From Pogonophryne albipinna (taxonomy: Eukaryota; Chordata; Actinopteri; Perciformes; Artedidraconidae), in NCBI GenBank assembly GCA_028583405.1, contig CM053251.1, forward strand, positions 1,572,094 through 1,636,093: 64,000 nucleotides of DNA. Direction: 5' to 3'. Of the stretch, positions 38,636 through 50,619 are shown piece after piece. Within the stretch, counting starts at the first letter, position 1; every line of letters begins with the position of its first letter. Under the pieces are notes generated by a model that was given only the letters and a program-made list of their open reading frames with translations, searched no databases and was not told the origin of the DNA. The translations under genes and the position numbers were made by a program.

Positions 38636-39059
38636 GACGGTATTGTAGAGAGAAAAAACAATGAGGCCCCCGGGGACCCACAGGGCTGCGGTAGTTCTTT
38701 CAATGGATAACTGTAACAGTTTGGTTGAAAACTATTTATTTACGCTGGATTTATCAAAGTCTATTAAAACTCTTTTACATCCCAGTTGAACATTCACCAC
38801 TATTTATCCACTACATTTCCAATGAATACTATGAAGAAGTTGAGTAGGTTGACTGACACAAGTGATGGAAAGCCTGATGTCCCCATGACCTCAAAACTCT
38901 CCTCCTTAGAGCACATTCACAAACCAATGACTAAATCTATAAACAGGACAATAATTGTGTTACGCTTGACTGCCACGAGGACATTCTTTGTCTTTCTTGT
39001 TGCCAACATGAGTATCTGACCTTGATTTCCCCACTTGACGAATAACCTCAAAAGTGTCC

Positions 39060-39147
39060 TCCTTCGAGCCGGAGTTGAACCAGCGACCTAAGGATGTCAG
39101 CCTTACTCCTCTACAGTCCTCCGCTCTACCAACTGAGCTATCGAAGG
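39060..39147 (-). tRNA. tRNA-Tyr-GTA: tRNA-Tyr(GTA) copy 7
   Basis: Beta' interval (512 bp; the spacer has TCTTTGTCTTTCTTG in place of TCTTTGAAAGATGATTG). Consensus exons, intron AGGAGTAAGGCTGAC. Confidence 0.93.
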
Positions 39148-39629
39148 GACGGTTGATGAGAGAATAAACAATGAGGCCCCCGGGGACCCACAGGGATCGC
39201 TTTAGTGCCACACTTGTTCTTTCAATAACGCTATCAGCTGCTGGTTCTCAATACTGATTTCATATTGATTTGTTTCAATCCACAGCGGCAGCCCTTGAAG
39301 ACTGTAACAGTTTGGTTTAATTTAGGTATAAAACAAGTTAAATCGGCTGGATTTATGAATCTCATTTTTACACTTTAAGCTCTTTTACATCCCAGTTGAA
39401 CATTCACCGCTACATTTCCAATGAATACGACTATGAAGAAGTTGAGTAGGCTGACTGCTAGTGGTGGAAAGTCTTGCATCTGAGCATTATTTCCCCATAA
39501 ATGATCCACTTGATTCAAATGCACTATCATAATGATGTTGTAAAGATTGAATGACATTATGATGGTTATGTTTCGTTTTCACAAACATGATTGAGTAAGC
39601 ATGATTTCCCCATGACCTCAAAAGTGTCC

Positions 39630-39717
39630 TCCTTCGAGCCGGAGTTGAACCAGCGACCTAAGGATGTCAGCTTTGCTCCTCTACAGTCCTCCGCTCTACC
39701 AACTGAGCTATCGAAGG
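39630..39717 (-). tRNA. tRNA-Tyr-GTA: tRNA-Tyr(GTA) copy 8
   Basis: Alpha interval (570 bp). Consensus exons, commonest intron. Confidence 0.93.
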
Positions 39718-40143
39718 GACAGTATTGTAGAGAGAAAAAACAATGAGGCCCCCGGGGACCCACAGGGCTGCCGTAGTTCTTTCAATGGATAACTGTAACA
39801 GTTTGGTTGAAAACTATTTATTTAGGCTGGATTTATCAAAGTCTATTAAAACTCTTTTACATCCCAGTTGAACATTCACCACTATTTATCCACTACATTT
39901 CCAATGAATACTATGAAGAAGTTGAGTAGGTTGACTGACACAAGTGATGGAAAGCCTGATGTCCCCATGACCTCAAAACTCTCCTCCTTAGAGCACATTC
40001 ACAAACCAATGACTAAATCTATAAACAGGACAATAATTGTGTTACGCTTGACTGCCACGAGGACATTCTTTGAAAGATGATTGTTGCCAACATGAGTATC
40101 TGACCTTGATTTCCCCACTTGACGAATAACCTCAAAAGTGTCC

Positions 40144-40231
40144 TCCTTCGAGCCGGAGTTGAACCAGCGACCTAAGGATGTCAGCCTTGCTCCTCTACAG
40201 TCCTCCGCTCTACCAACTGAGCTATCGAAGA
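40144..40231 (-). tRNA. tRNA-Tyr-GTA: tRNA-Tyr(GTA) copy 9, position 1 variant
   Basis: Beta interval. The first base is T rather than C, leaving a U1-G72 wobble pair. Otherwise consensus, intron AGGAGCAAGGCTGAC. Confidence 0.85.
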
Positions 40232-40316
40232 GACTGTTGTTGAGAGAATAAACAATGAGGCCCCCGGGGACCCACAGGGATCGCTTTAGTGCCACACTTG
40301 TTCTTTCAATAACCCT

Positions 40317-40500
40317 AAAACCTGGTGGACTAAAACCACCAGACTCAGGGACAGTTTCACCCCACAGGCCATAAGACTGTTAAACATCTGAACTTATGGA
40401 AGAACATCAATAACATTCATCTGTTTGCAACTTATATATATCAATATTCCAATTACTTGTATATCGACTATACTGCACTATTTCTACTATATTCCATTTT
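40317..40500 (+). mobile_element. LINE C-terminal remnant in gamma spacer, copy 1
   Basis: The frame at 40317-40391 reads KTWWTKTTRLRDSFTPQAIR, then LLNI and a stop. This is the usual C-terminus of Rex1/CR1-like reverse transcriptases. A short AT-rich 3' region follows. Only this end is present. Confidence 0.65.
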
Positions 40501-40611
40501 ATTTATAATTTATACATCTCAGCTCAACAATAACCACTATTTATCCACTACTGTGAAGAAGCTGAGTAGGTTGAATGTCACCATGATTTCCCCTTAACCT
40601 CAAAACTCTCC

Positions 40612-40699
40612 TCCTTCGAGCAGGAGTTGAACCAGTGACCTAAGGATGTCAGCGCTGCTCCTCTACAGTCCTCCGCTCTACCAACTGAGCTATCGAAGG
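40612..40699 (-). tRNA. tRNA-Tyr-GTA: tRNA-Tyr(GTA) copy 10, T-stem damaged
   Basis: Gamma interval (468 bp), intron AGGAGCAGCGCTGAC. G49 is A (A-C mismatch with C65) and G63 is T (U-U mismatch with 51). The B-box core is intact, so transcription is plausible but folding is weakened. Confidence 0.75.
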
Positions 40700-41183
40700 G
40701 TCGGTATTGAAGAGAGAAAAAACAATGAGGCCCCTCGGGACCCACAGGGATCGCTGTAGTGCCGCACTTGTTCTTTCAATAACGCTATCAGCTGCTGGTT
40801 CTCAATACTGATTTCATATTGATTTGTTTCAATCCACAGCGGCAGCCCTTGATGACTGTAACAGTTTGGTTTAATTTAGGTATAAAACAAGTTAAATCGG
40901 CTGGATTTATGAATCTCATTTTTACACTTTAAGCTCTTTTACATCCCAGTTGAACATTCACCGCTACATTTCTAATGAATACGACTATGAAGAAGTTGAG
41001 TAGGCTGACTGCTAGTGGTGGAAAGTCTTGCATCTCAGCATTATTTCCCCATAAATGATCCACTTGATTCAAATGCACTATCATAATGATGTTGTAAAGA
41101 TTGAATGACATTATGATGGTTATGTTTCGTTTTCACTAACATGATTGAGTAAGCATGATTTCCCCATGACCTCAAAAGTGTCC

Positions 41184-41271
41184 TCCTTCGAGCCGGAGTT
41201 GAACCAGCGACCTAAGGATGTCAGCTTTGCTCCTCTACAGTCCTCCGCTCTACCAACTGAGCTATCGAAGG
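41184..41271 (-). tRNA. tRNA-Tyr-GTA: tRNA-Tyr(GTA) copy 11
   Basis: Alpha interval. Consensus exons and commonest intron. It opens the first 2062-bp block. Confidence 0.93.
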
Positions 41272-41697
41272 GACGGTATTGAAGAGAGAAAAAACAATGA
41301 GGCCCCCGGGGACCCACAGGGATGCCTTAGTTCTTTCAATGGATAACTGTAACAGTTTGGTTGAAAACTATTTATTTACGCTGGATTTATCAAAGTCTAT
41401 TAAAACTCTTTTACATCCCAGTTGAACATTCACCACTATTTATCCACTACATTTCCAACGAATACTATGAAGAAGTTGAGTAGGTTGACTGACACAAGTG
41501 ATGGAAAGCCTGATGTCCCCATGACCTCAAAACTCTCCTCCTTAGAGCACATTCACAAACCAATGACTAAATCTATAAACAGGACAATAATTGTGTTACG
41601 CTTGACTGACACGAGGACATTCTTTGAAAGATGATTGTTGCCAACATGAGTATCTGACCTTGATTTCCCGACTTGACGAATAACCTCAAAAGTGTCC

Positions 41698-41785
41698 TCC
41701 TTCGAGCCGGAGTTGAACCAGCGACCTAAGGATGTCAGCTTTGCTCCTCTACAGTCCTCCGCTCTACCAACTGAGCTATCGAAGG
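41698..41785 (-). tRNA. tRNA-Tyr-GTA: tRNA-Tyr(GTA) copy 12
   Basis: Beta interval. Consensus exons, commonest intron. Confidence 0.93.
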
Positions 41786-42211
41786 GACGGTATTGTAGAG
41801 AGAAAAAACAATGAGGCCCCCGGGGACCCACAGGGCTGCCGTAGTTCTTTCAATGGATAACTGTAACAGTTTGGTTGAAAACTATTTATTTACGCTGGAT
41901 TTATCAAAGTCTATTAAAACTCTTTTACATCCCAGTTGAACATTCACCACTATTTATCCACTACATTTCCAATGAATACTATGAAGAAGTTGAGTAGGTT
42001 GACTGACACAAGTGATGGAAAGCCTGATGTCCCCATGACCTCAAAACTCTCCTCCTTAGAGCACATTCACAAACCAATGACTAAATCTATAAACAGGACA
42101 ATAATTGTGTTACGCTTGACTGCCACGAGGACATTCTTTGAAAGATGATTGTTGCCAACATGAGTATCTGACCTTGATTTCCCCACTTGACGAATAACCT
42201 CAAAAGTGTCC

Positions 42212-42299
42212 TCTTTCGAGCTGGAGTTGAACCAGCGACCTAAGGATGTCAGCCTTGTTCCTCTACAGTCCTCCGCTCTACCAACTGAGCTATCGAAGG
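42212..42299 (-). tRNA. tRNA-Tyr-GTA: tRNA-Tyr(GTA) copy 13, acceptor mismatch
   Basis: Beta interval, intron AGGAACAAGGCTGAC. G71 is A, giving a C2-A71 mismatch shared with copies 17 and 23. There is one further change in the T stem (GAGCTGG on this strand). Confidence 0.78.
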
Positions 42300-42384
42300 G
42301 ACGGTTGTTGAGAGAATAAACAATGAGGCCCCCGGGGACCCACAGGGATCGCTTTAGTGCCACACTTGTTCTTTCAATAACCCT

Positions 42385-42568
42385 AAAACCTGGTGGACTA
42401 AAACCACCAGACTCAGGGACAGTTTCACCCCACAGGCCATAAGACTGTTAAACATCTGAACTTATGGAAGAACATCAATAACATTCATCTGTTTGCAACT
42501 TATATATATCAATATTCCAATTACTTGTATATCGACTATACTGCACTATTTCTACTATATTCCATTTC
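42385..42568 (+). mobile_element. LINE C-terminal remnant in gamma spacer, copy 2
   Basis: Same 24-residue C-terminus as the copy at 40317, with the stop at the same place. The following AT-rich part is slightly shorter. Confidence 0.65.
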
Positions 42569-42673
42569 ATTTTATACATCTCAGCTCAACAATAACCACT
42601 ATTTATCCACTACTGTGAAGAAGCTGAGTAGGTTGAATGTCACCATGATTTCCCCTTAACCTCAAAACTCTCC

Positions 42674-42761
42674 TCCTTCGAGCCGGAGTTGAACCAGTGA
42701 CCTAAGGATGTCAGCGCTGCTCCTCTACAGTCCTCCGCTCTACCAACTGAGCTATCGAAGG
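42674..42761 (-). tRNA. tRNA-Tyr-GTA: tRNA-Tyr(GTA) copy 14, G49A
   Basis: Gamma interval (462 bp), intron AGGAGCAGCGCTGAC. G49 is A, one T-stem mismatch. Confidence 0.85.
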
Positions 42762-43245
42762 GACGGTATTGAAGAGAGAAAAAACAATGAGGCCCCTCGG
42801 GACCCACAGGGATCGCTGGAGTGCCGCACTTGTTCTTTCAATAACGCTATCAGCTGCTGGTTCTCAATACTGATTTCATATTGATTTGTTTCAATCCACA
42901 GCGGCAGCCCTTGATGACTGTAACAGTTTGGTTTAATTTAGGTATAAAACAAGTTAAATCGGCTGGATTTATGAATCTCATTTTTACACTTTAAGCTCTT
43001 TTACATCCCAGTTGAACATTCACCGCTACATTTCTAATGAATACGACTATGAAGAAGTTGAGTAGGCTGACTGCTAGTGGTGGAAAGTCTTGCATCTCAG
43101 CATTATTTCCCCATAAATGATCCACTTGATTCAAATGCACTATCATAATGATGTTGTAAAGATTGAATGACATTATGATGGTTATGTTTCGTTTTCACTA
43201 ACATGATTGAGTAAGCATGATTTCCCCATGACCTCAAAAGTGTCC

Positions 43246-43333
43246 TCCTTCGAGCCGGAGTTGAACCAGCGACCTAAGGATGTCAGCTTTGCTCCTCTAC
43301 AGTCCTCCGCTCTACCAACTGAGCTATCGAAGG
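43246..43333 (-). tRNA. tRNA-Tyr-GTA: tRNA-Tyr(GTA) copy 15
   Basis: Alpha interval, 2062 bp from copy 11. Consensus exons, commonest intron. Confidence 0.93.
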
Positions 43334-43759
43334 GACGGTATTGAAGAGAGAAAAAACAATGAGGCCCCCGGGGACCCACAGGGATGCCTTAGTTCTTTCA
43401 ATGGATAACTGTAACAGTTTGGTTGAAAACTATTTATTTACGCTGGATTTATCAAAGTCTATTAAAACTCTTTTACATCCCAGTTGAACATTCACCACTA
43501 TTTATCCACTACATTTCCAACGAATACTATGAAGAAGTTGAGTAGGTTGACTGACACAAGTGATGGAAAGCCTGATGTCCCCATGACCTCAAAACTCTCC
43601 TCCTTAGAGCACATTCACAAACCAATGACTAAATCTATAAACAGGACAATAATTGTGTTACGCTTGACTGACACGAGGACATTCTTTGAAAGATGATTGT
43701 TGCCAACATGAGTATCTGACCTTGATTTCCCCACTTGACGAATAACCTCAAAAGTGTCC

Positions 43760-43847
43760 TCCTTCGAGCCGGAGTTGAACCAGTGACCTAAGGATGTCAG
43801 CTTTGCTCCTCTACAGTCCTCCGCTCTACCAACTGAGCTATCGAAGG
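43760..43847 (-). tRNA. tRNA-Tyr-GTA: tRNA-Tyr(GTA) copy 16, G49A
   Basis: Beta interval, commonest intron, G49A in the T stem. This change is otherwise seen only in gamma-type genes. Confidence 0.85.
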
Positions 43848-44273
43848 GACGGTATTGTAGAGAGAAAAAACAATGAGGCCCCCGGGGACCCACAGGGCTG
43901 CCGTAGTTCTTTCAATGGATAACTGTAACAGTTTGGTTGAAAACTATTTATTTACGCTGGATTTATCAAAGTCTATTAAAACTCTTTTACATCCCAGTTG
44001 AACATTCACCACTATTTATCCACTACATTTCCAATGAATACAATGAAGAAGTTGAGTAGGTTGACTGACACAAGTGATGGAAAGCCTGATGTCCCCATGA
44101 CCTCAAAACTCTCCTCCTTAGAGCACATTCACAAACCAATGACTAAATCTATAAACAGGACAATAATTGTGTTACGCTTGACTGCCACGAGGACATTCTT
44201 TGAAAGATGATTGTTGCCAACATGAGTATCTGACCTTGATTTCCCCACTTGACGAATAACCTCAAAAGTGTCC

Positions 44274-44361
44274 TCTTTCGAGCCGGAGTTGAACCAGCGA
44301 CCTAAGGATGTCAGCCTTGTTCCTCTACAGTCCTCCGCTCTACCAACTGAGCTATCGAAGG
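44274..44361 (-). tRNA. tRNA-Tyr-GTA: tRNA-Tyr(GTA) copy 17, acceptor mismatch
   Basis: Beta interval, intron AGGAACAAGGCTGAC, G71A (C2-A71 mismatch). Confidence 0.8.
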
Positions 44362-44446
44362 GACGGTTGTTGAGAGAATAAACAATGAGGCCCCCGGGGA
44401 CCCACAGGGATCGCTTTAGTGCCACACTTGTTCTTTCAATAACCCT

Positions 44447-44630
44447 AAAACCTGGTGGACTAAAACCACCAGACTCAGGGACAGTTTCACCCCACAGGCC
44501 ATAAGACTGTTAAACATCTGAACTTATGGAAGAACATCAATAACATTCATCTGTTTGCAACTTATATATATCAATATTCCAATTACTTGTATATCGACTA
44601 TACTGCACTATTTCTACTATATTCCATTTC
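44447..44630 (+). mobile_element. LINE C-terminal remnant in gamma spacer, copy 3
   Basis: Same C-terminal frame and stop as the copy at 40317. Confidence 0.65.
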
Positions 44631-44746
44631 ATTTTATTTATAATTTATACATCTCAGCTCAACAATAACCACTATTTATCCACTACTGTGAAGAAGCTGA
44701 GTAGGTTGAATGTCACCATGATTTCCCCTTAACCTCAAAACTCTCC

Positions 44747-44834
44747 TCCTTCGAGCCGGAGTTGAACCAGCGACCTAAGGATGTCAGCGCTGCTCCTCTA
44801 CAGTCCTCCGCTCTACCAACTGAGCTATCGAAGG
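44747..44834 (-). tRNA. tRNA-Tyr-GTA: tRNA-Tyr(GTA) copy 18
   Basis: Gamma interval (473 bp). Consensus exons, intron AGGAGCAGCGCTGAC. Confidence 0.93.
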
Positions 44835-45318
44835 GACGGTATTGAAGAGAGAAAAAACAATGAGGCCCCTCGGGACCCACAGGGATCGCTGTAGTGCCGC
44901 ACTTGTTCTTTCAATAACGCTATCAGCTGCTGGTTCTCAATACTGATTTCATATTGATTTGTTTCAATCCACAGCGGCAGCCCTTGATGACTGTAACAGT
45001 TTGGTTTAATTTAGGTATAAAACAAGTTAAATCGGCTGGATTTATGAATCTCATTTTTACACTTTAAGCTCTTTTACATCCCAGTTGAACATTCACCGCT
45101 ACATTTCCAATGAATACGACGATGAAGAAGTTGAGTAGGCTGACTGCTAGTGGTGGAAAGTCTTGCATCTCAGCATTATTTCCCCATAAATGATCCACTT
45201 GATTCAAATGCACTATCATAATGATGTTGTAAAGATTGAATGACATTATGATGGTTATGTTTCGTTTTCACTAACATGATTGAGTAAGCATGATTTCCCC
45301 ATGACCTCAAAAGTGTCC

Positions 45319-45406
45319 TCCTTCGAGCCGGAGTTGAACCAGCGACCTAAGGATGTCAGCTTTGCTCCTCTACAGTCCTCCGCTCTACCAACTGAGCTAT
45401 CGAAGG
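45319..45406 (-). tRNA. tRNA-Tyr-GTA: tRNA-Tyr(GTA) copy 19
   Basis: Alpha interval. Consensus exons, commonest intron. Confidence 0.93.
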
Positions 45407-45830
45407 GACGGTATTGTAGAGAGAAAAAACAATGAGGCCCCCGGGGACCCACAGGGCTGCCGTAATTCTTTCAATGGATAACTGTAACAGTTTGGTCGAA
45501 AACTATTTATTTACGCTGGATTTATCAAAGTCTATTAAAACTCTTTTACATCCCAGTTGAACATTCACCACTATTTATCCACTACATTTCCAACGAATAC
45601 TATGAAGAAGTTGAGTAGGTTGACTGACACAAGTGATGGAAAGCCTGATGTCCCCATGACCTCAAAACTCTCCTCCTTAGAGCACATTCACAAACCAATG
45701 ACTAAATCTATAAACAGGACAATAATTGTGTTACGCTTGACTGCCACGAGGACATTCTTTGTCTTTCTTGTTGCCAACATGAGTATCTGACCTTGATTTC
45801 CCCACTTGACGAATAACCTCAAAAGTGTCC

Positions 45831-45918
45831 TCCTTCGAGCCGGAGTTGAACCAGCGACCTAAGGATGTCAGTCTTGCTCCTCTACAGTCCTCCGCTCTAC
45901 CAACTGAGCTATCGAAGG
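45831..45918 (-). tRNA. tRNA-Tyr-GTA: tRNA-Tyr(GTA) copy 20
   Basis: Beta' interval (512 bp). Consensus exons, intron AGGAGCAAGACTGAC. Confidence 0.93.
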
Positions 45919-46003
45919 GATGGTTGTTGAGAGAATAAACAATGAGGCCCCCAGGGACCCACAGGGATCGCTTTAGTGCCACACTTGTTCTTTCAATAAC
46001 CCT

Positions 46004-46187
46004 AAAACCTGGTGGACTAAAACCACCAGACTCAGGGACAGTTTCACCCCACAGGCCATAAGACTGTTAAACATCTGAACTTATGGAAGAACATCAATAA
46101 CATTCATCTGTTTGCAACTTATATATATCAATATTCCAATTACTTGTATATCGACTATACTGCACTATTTCTACTATATTCCATTTC
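46004..46187 (+). mobile_element. LINE C-terminal remnant in gamma spacer, copy 4
   Basis: Same C-terminal frame and stop. The AT-rich tail is the short form. Confidence 0.65.
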
Positions 46188-46292
46188 ATTTCATACATCT
46201 CAGCTCAACAATAACCACTATTTATCCACTACTGTGAAGAAGCTGAGTAGGTTGAATGTCACCATGATTTCCCCTTAACCTCAAAACTCTCC

Positions 46293-46380
46293 TCCTTCGA
46301 GCCGGAGTTGAACCAGTGACCTAAGGATGTCAGCGCTGCTCCTCTACAGTCCTCCGCTCTACCAACTGAGCTATCGAAGG
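46293..46380 (-). tRNA. tRNA-Tyr-GTA: tRNA-Tyr(GTA) copy 21, G49A
   Basis: Gamma interval (462 bp), intron AGGAGCAGCGCTGAC, G49A. Confidence 0.85.
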
Positions 46381-46864
46381 GTCGGTATTGAAGAGAGAAA
46401 AAACAATGAGGCCCCTCGGGACCCACAGGGATCGCTGTAGTGCCGCACTTGTTCTTTCAATAACGCTATCAGCTGCTGGTTCTCAATACTGATTTCATAT
46501 TGATTTGTTTCAATCCACAGCGGCAGCCCTTGATGACTGTAACAGTTTGGTTTAATTTAGGTATAAAACAAGTTAAATTGGCTGGATTTATGAATCTCAT
46601 TTTTACACTTTAAGCTCTTTTACATCCCAGTTGAACATTCACCGCTACATTTCCAATGAATACGACGATGAAGAAGTTGAGTAGGCTGACTGCTAGTGGT
46701 GGAAAGTCTTGCATCTGAGCATTATTTCCCCATAAATGATCCACTTGATTCAAATGCACTATCATAATGATGTTGTAAAGATTGAATGACATTATGATGG
46801 TTATGTTTCGTTTTCACAAACATGATTGAGTAAGCATGATTTCCCCATGACCTCAAAAGTGTCC

Positions 46865-46952
46865 TCCTTCGAGCCGGAGTTGAACCAGCGACCTAAGGAT
46901 GTCAGCTTTGCTCCTCTACAGTCCTCCGCTCTACCAACTGAGCTATCGAAGG
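46865..46952 (-). tRNA. tRNA-Tyr-GTA: tRNA-Tyr(GTA) copy 22
   Basis: Alpha interval. Consensus exons, commonest intron. Confidence 0.93.
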
Positions 46953-47378
46953 GACAGTATTGTAGAGAGAAAAAACAATGAGGCCCCTGGGGACCCACAG
47001 GGCTGCCGTAGTTCTTTCAATGGATAACTGTAACAGTTTGGTTGAAAACTATTTATTTAGGCTGGATTTATCAAAGTCTATTAAAACTCTTTTACATCCC
47101 AGTTGAACATTCACCACTATTTATCCACTACATTTCCAATGAATACTATGAAGAAGTTGAGTAGGTTGACTGACACAAGTGATGGAAAGCCTGATGTCCC
47201 CATGACCTCAAAACTCTCCTCCTTAGAGCACATTCACAAACCAATGACTAAATCTATAAACAGGACAATAATTGTGTTACGCTTGACTGCCACGAGGACA
47301 TTCTTTGAAAGATGATTGTTGCCAACATGAGTATCTGACCTTGATTTCCCCACTTGACGAATAACCTCAAAAGTGTCC

Positions 47379-47466
47379 TCTTTCGAGCCGGAGTTGAACC
47401 AGCGACCTAAGTATGTCAGCCTTGTTCCTCTACAGTCCTCCGCTCTACCAACTGAGCTATCGAAGG
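47379..47466 (-). tRNA. tRNA-Tyr-GTA: tRNA-Tyr(GTA) copy 23, doubly damaged
   Basis: Beta interval, intron AGGAACAAGGCTGAC. G71A in the acceptor stem and C40A in the anticodon stem (ATACTTAGG in place of ATCCTTAGG). Possibly a pseudogene, since both stems carry a mismatch. Confidence 0.65.
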
Positions 47467-47551
47467 GAAGGTTGTTGAGAGAATAAACAATGAGGCCCCC
47501 GGGGACCCACAGGGATCGCTTTAGTGCCACACTTGTTCTTTCAATAACCCT

Positions 47552-47735
47552 AAAACCTGGTGGACTAAAACCACCAGACTCAGGGACAGTTTCACCCCAC
47601 AGGCCATAAGACTGTTAAACATCTGAACTTATGGAAGAACATCAATAACATTCATCTGTTTGCAACTTATATATATCAATATTCCAATTACTTGTATATC
47701 GACTATACTGCACTATTTCTACTATATTCCATTTC
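47552..47735 (+). mobile_element. LINE C-terminal remnant in gamma spacer, copy 5
   Basis: Same C-terminal frame and stop as the other gamma spacers. Confidence 0.65.
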
Positions 47736-47851
47736 ATTTTATTTATAATTTATACATCTCAGCTCAACAATAACCACTATTTATCCACTACTGTGAAGAA
47801 GCTGAGTAGGTTGAATGTCACCATGATTTCCCCTTAACCTCAAAACTCTCC

Positions 47852-47939
47852 TCCTTCGAGCCGGGGTTGAACCAGCGACCTAAGGATGTCAGCGCTGCTC
47901 CTCTACAGTCCTCCGCTCTACCAACTGAGCTATCGAAGG
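47852..47939 (-). tRNA. tRNA-Tyr-GTA: tRNA-Tyr(GTA) copy 24
   Basis: Gamma interval (473 bp), intron AGGAGCAGCGCTGAC. The B box reads GGTTCAACCCC, still within consensus (pyrimidine at 60). Confidence 0.92.
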
Positions 47940-48423
47940 GACGGTATTGAAGAGAGAAAAAACAATGAGGCCCCTCGGGACCCACAGGGATCGCTGTAGT
48001 GCCGCACTTGTTCTTTCAATAACGCTATCAGCTGCTGGTTCTCAATACTGATTTCATATTGATTTGTTTCAATCCACAGCGGCAGCCCTTGATGACTGTA
48101 ACAGTTTGGTTTAATTTAGGTATAAAACAAGTTAAATCGGCTGGATTTATGAATCTCATTTTTACACTTTAAGCTCTTTTACATCCCAGTTGAACATTCA
48201 CCGCTACATTTCCAATGAATACGACTATGAAGAAGTTGAGTAGGCTGACTGCTAGTGGTGGAAAGTCTTGCATCTCAGCATTATTTCCCCATAAATGATC
48301 CACTTGATTCAAATGCACTATCATAATGATGTTGTAAAGATTGAATGACATTATGATGGTTATGTTTCGTTTTCACTAACATGATTGAGTAAGCATGATT
48401 TCCCCATGACCTCAAAAGTGTCC

Positions 48424-48511
48424 TCCTTCGAGCCGGAGTTGAACCAGCGACCTAAGGATGTCAGCTTTGCTCCTCTACAGTCCTCCGCTCTACCAACTGA
48501 GCTATCGAAGG
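48424..48511 (-). tRNA. tRNA-Tyr-GTA: tRNA-Tyr(GTA) copy 25
   Basis: Alpha interval. Consensus exons, commonest intron. It opens the run of 1595-bp blocks. Confidence 0.93.
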
Positions 48512-48937
48512 GACGGTATTGTAGAGAGAAAAAACAATGAGGCCCCCGGGGACCCACAGGGCTGCCGTAATTCTTTCAATGGATAACTGTAACAGTTTGG
48601 TCGAAAACTATTTATTTACGCTGGATTTATCAAAGTCTATTAAAACTCTTTTACATCCCAGTTGAACATTCACCACTATTTATCCACTACATTTCCAACG
48701 AATACTATGAAGAAGTTGAGTAGGTTGACTGACACAAGTGATGGAAAGCCTGATGTCCCCATGACCTCAAAACTCTCCTCCTTAGAGCACATTCACAAAC
48801 CAATGACTAAATCTATAAACAGGACAATAATTGTGTTACGCTTGACTGACACGAGGACATTCTTTGAAAGATGATTGTTGCCAACATGAGTATCTGACCT
48901 TGATTTCCCCACTTGACGAATAACCTCAAAAGTGTCC

Positions 48938-49024
48938 TCCTTCGAGCCGGAGTTGAACCAGCGACCTAAGGATGTCAGCTTTGCTCCCCTACAGTCCTCC
49001 GCTCTACAACTGAGCTATCTAAGG
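48938..49024 (-). pseudogene. tRNA-Tyr pseudogene copy 26 (D-loop deletion)
   Basis: 87 nt. One G of the invariant D-loop GG pair is lost (CAGTTGTAGAGC in place of CAGTTGGTAGAGC), and C5 is A, opposite G68. Intron AGGGGCAAAGCTGAC. Loss of G18/G19 disrupts both the A box and D-loop/T-loop contact. The anticodon is kept. Copies 29 and 32 share the same lesions. Confidence 0.85.
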
Positions 49025-49448
49025 GACGGTATTGTAGAGAGAAAAAACAATGAGGCCCCCGGGGACCCACAGGGCTGCCGTAGTTCTTTCAATGGATAAC
49101 TGTAACAGTTTGGTTGAAAACTATTTATTTACGCTGGATTTATCAAAGTCTATTCAAACTCTTTTACATCCCAGTTGAACATTCACCACTATTTATCCAC
49201 TACATTTCCAATGAATACTATGAAGAAGTTGAGTAGGTTGACTGACACAAGTGATGGAAAGCCTGATGTCCCCATGACCTCAAAACTCTCCTCCTTAGAG
49301 CACATTCACAAACCAATGACTAAATCTATAAACAGGACAATAATTGTGTTACGCTTGACTGCCACGAGGACATTCTTTGTCTTTCTTGTTGCCAACATGA
49401 GTATCTGACCTTGATTTCCCCACTTGACGAATAACCTCAAAAGTGTCC

Positions 49449-49536
49449 TCCTTCGAGCCGGAGTTGAACCAGCGACCTAAGGATGTCAGCCTTGCTCCTC
49501 TACAGTCCTCCGCTCTACCAACTGAGCTATCGAAGG
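49449..49536 (-). tRNA. tRNA-Tyr-GTA: tRNA-Tyr(GTA) copy 27
   Basis: Beta' interval (511 bp). Consensus exons, intron AGGAGCAAGGCTGAC. Confidence 0.93.
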
Positions 49537-50018
49537 GACGGTCGATGAGAGAATAAACAATGAGGCCCCCGGGGACCCACAGGGATCGCTTTAGTGCCAC
49601 ACTTGTTCATTCAATAACGCTATCAGCTGCTGGTTCTCAATACTGATTTCATATTGATTTGTTTCAATCCACAGCGGCAGCCCTTGATGACTGTAACAGT
49701 TTGGTTTAATTTAGGTATAAAACAAGTTAAATCGGCTGGATTTATGAATCTCATTTTTACACTTTAAGCTCTTTTACATCCCAGTTGAACATTCACCACT
49801 ACATTTCCAATGAATACGACTATGAAGAAGTTGAGTAGGCTGACTGCTAGTGGTGGAAAGTCTTGCATCTGAGCATTATTTCCCCATAAATGATCCACTT
49901 GATTCAAATGCACTATCATAATGATGTTGTAAAGATTGAATGACATTATGATGGTTATGTTTCGTTTTCACAAACATGATTGAGTAAGCATGATTTCCCC
50001 ATGACCTCAAAAGTGTCC

Positions 50019-50106
50019 TCCTTCGAGCCGGAGTTGAACCAGCGACCTAAGGATGTCAGCTTTGCTCCTCTACAGTCCTCCGCTCTACCAACTGAGCTAT
50101 CGAAGG
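50019..50106 (-). tRNA. tRNA-Tyr-GTA: tRNA-Tyr(GTA) copy 28
   Basis: Alpha interval (570 bp), 1595 bp from copy 25. Consensus exons, commonest intron. Confidence 0.93.
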
Positions 50107-50532
50107 GACAGTATTGTAGAGAGAAAAAACAATGAGGCCCCCGGGGACCCACAGGGCTGCCGTAATTCTTTCAATGGATAACTGTAACAGTTTGGTCGAA
50201 AACTATTTATTTACGCTGGATTTATCAAAGTCTATTAAAACTCTTTTACATCCCAGTTGAACATTCACCACTATTTATCCACTACATTTCCAACGAATAC
50301 TATGAAGAAGTTGAGTAGGTTGACTGACACAAGTGATGGAAAGCCTGATGTCCCCATGACCTCAAAACTCTCCTCCTTAGAGCACATTCACAAACCAATG
50401 ACTAAATCTATAAACAGGACAATAATTGTGTTACGCTTGACTGACACGAGGACATTCTTTGAAAGATGATTGTTGCCAACATGAGTATCTGACCTTGATT
50501 TCCCCACTTGACGAATAACCTCAAAAGTGTCC

Positions 50533-50619
50533 TCCTTCGAGCCGGAGTTGAACCAGCGACCTAAGGATGTCAGCTTTGCTCCCCTACAGTCCTCCGCTCT
50601 ACAACTGAGCTATCTAAGG
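50533..50619 (-). pseudogene. tRNA-Tyr pseudogene copy 29 (D-loop deletion)
   Basis: 87 nt with the same lost D-loop G, C5A and intron as copy 26, exactly 1595 bp away. Confidence 0.85.
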
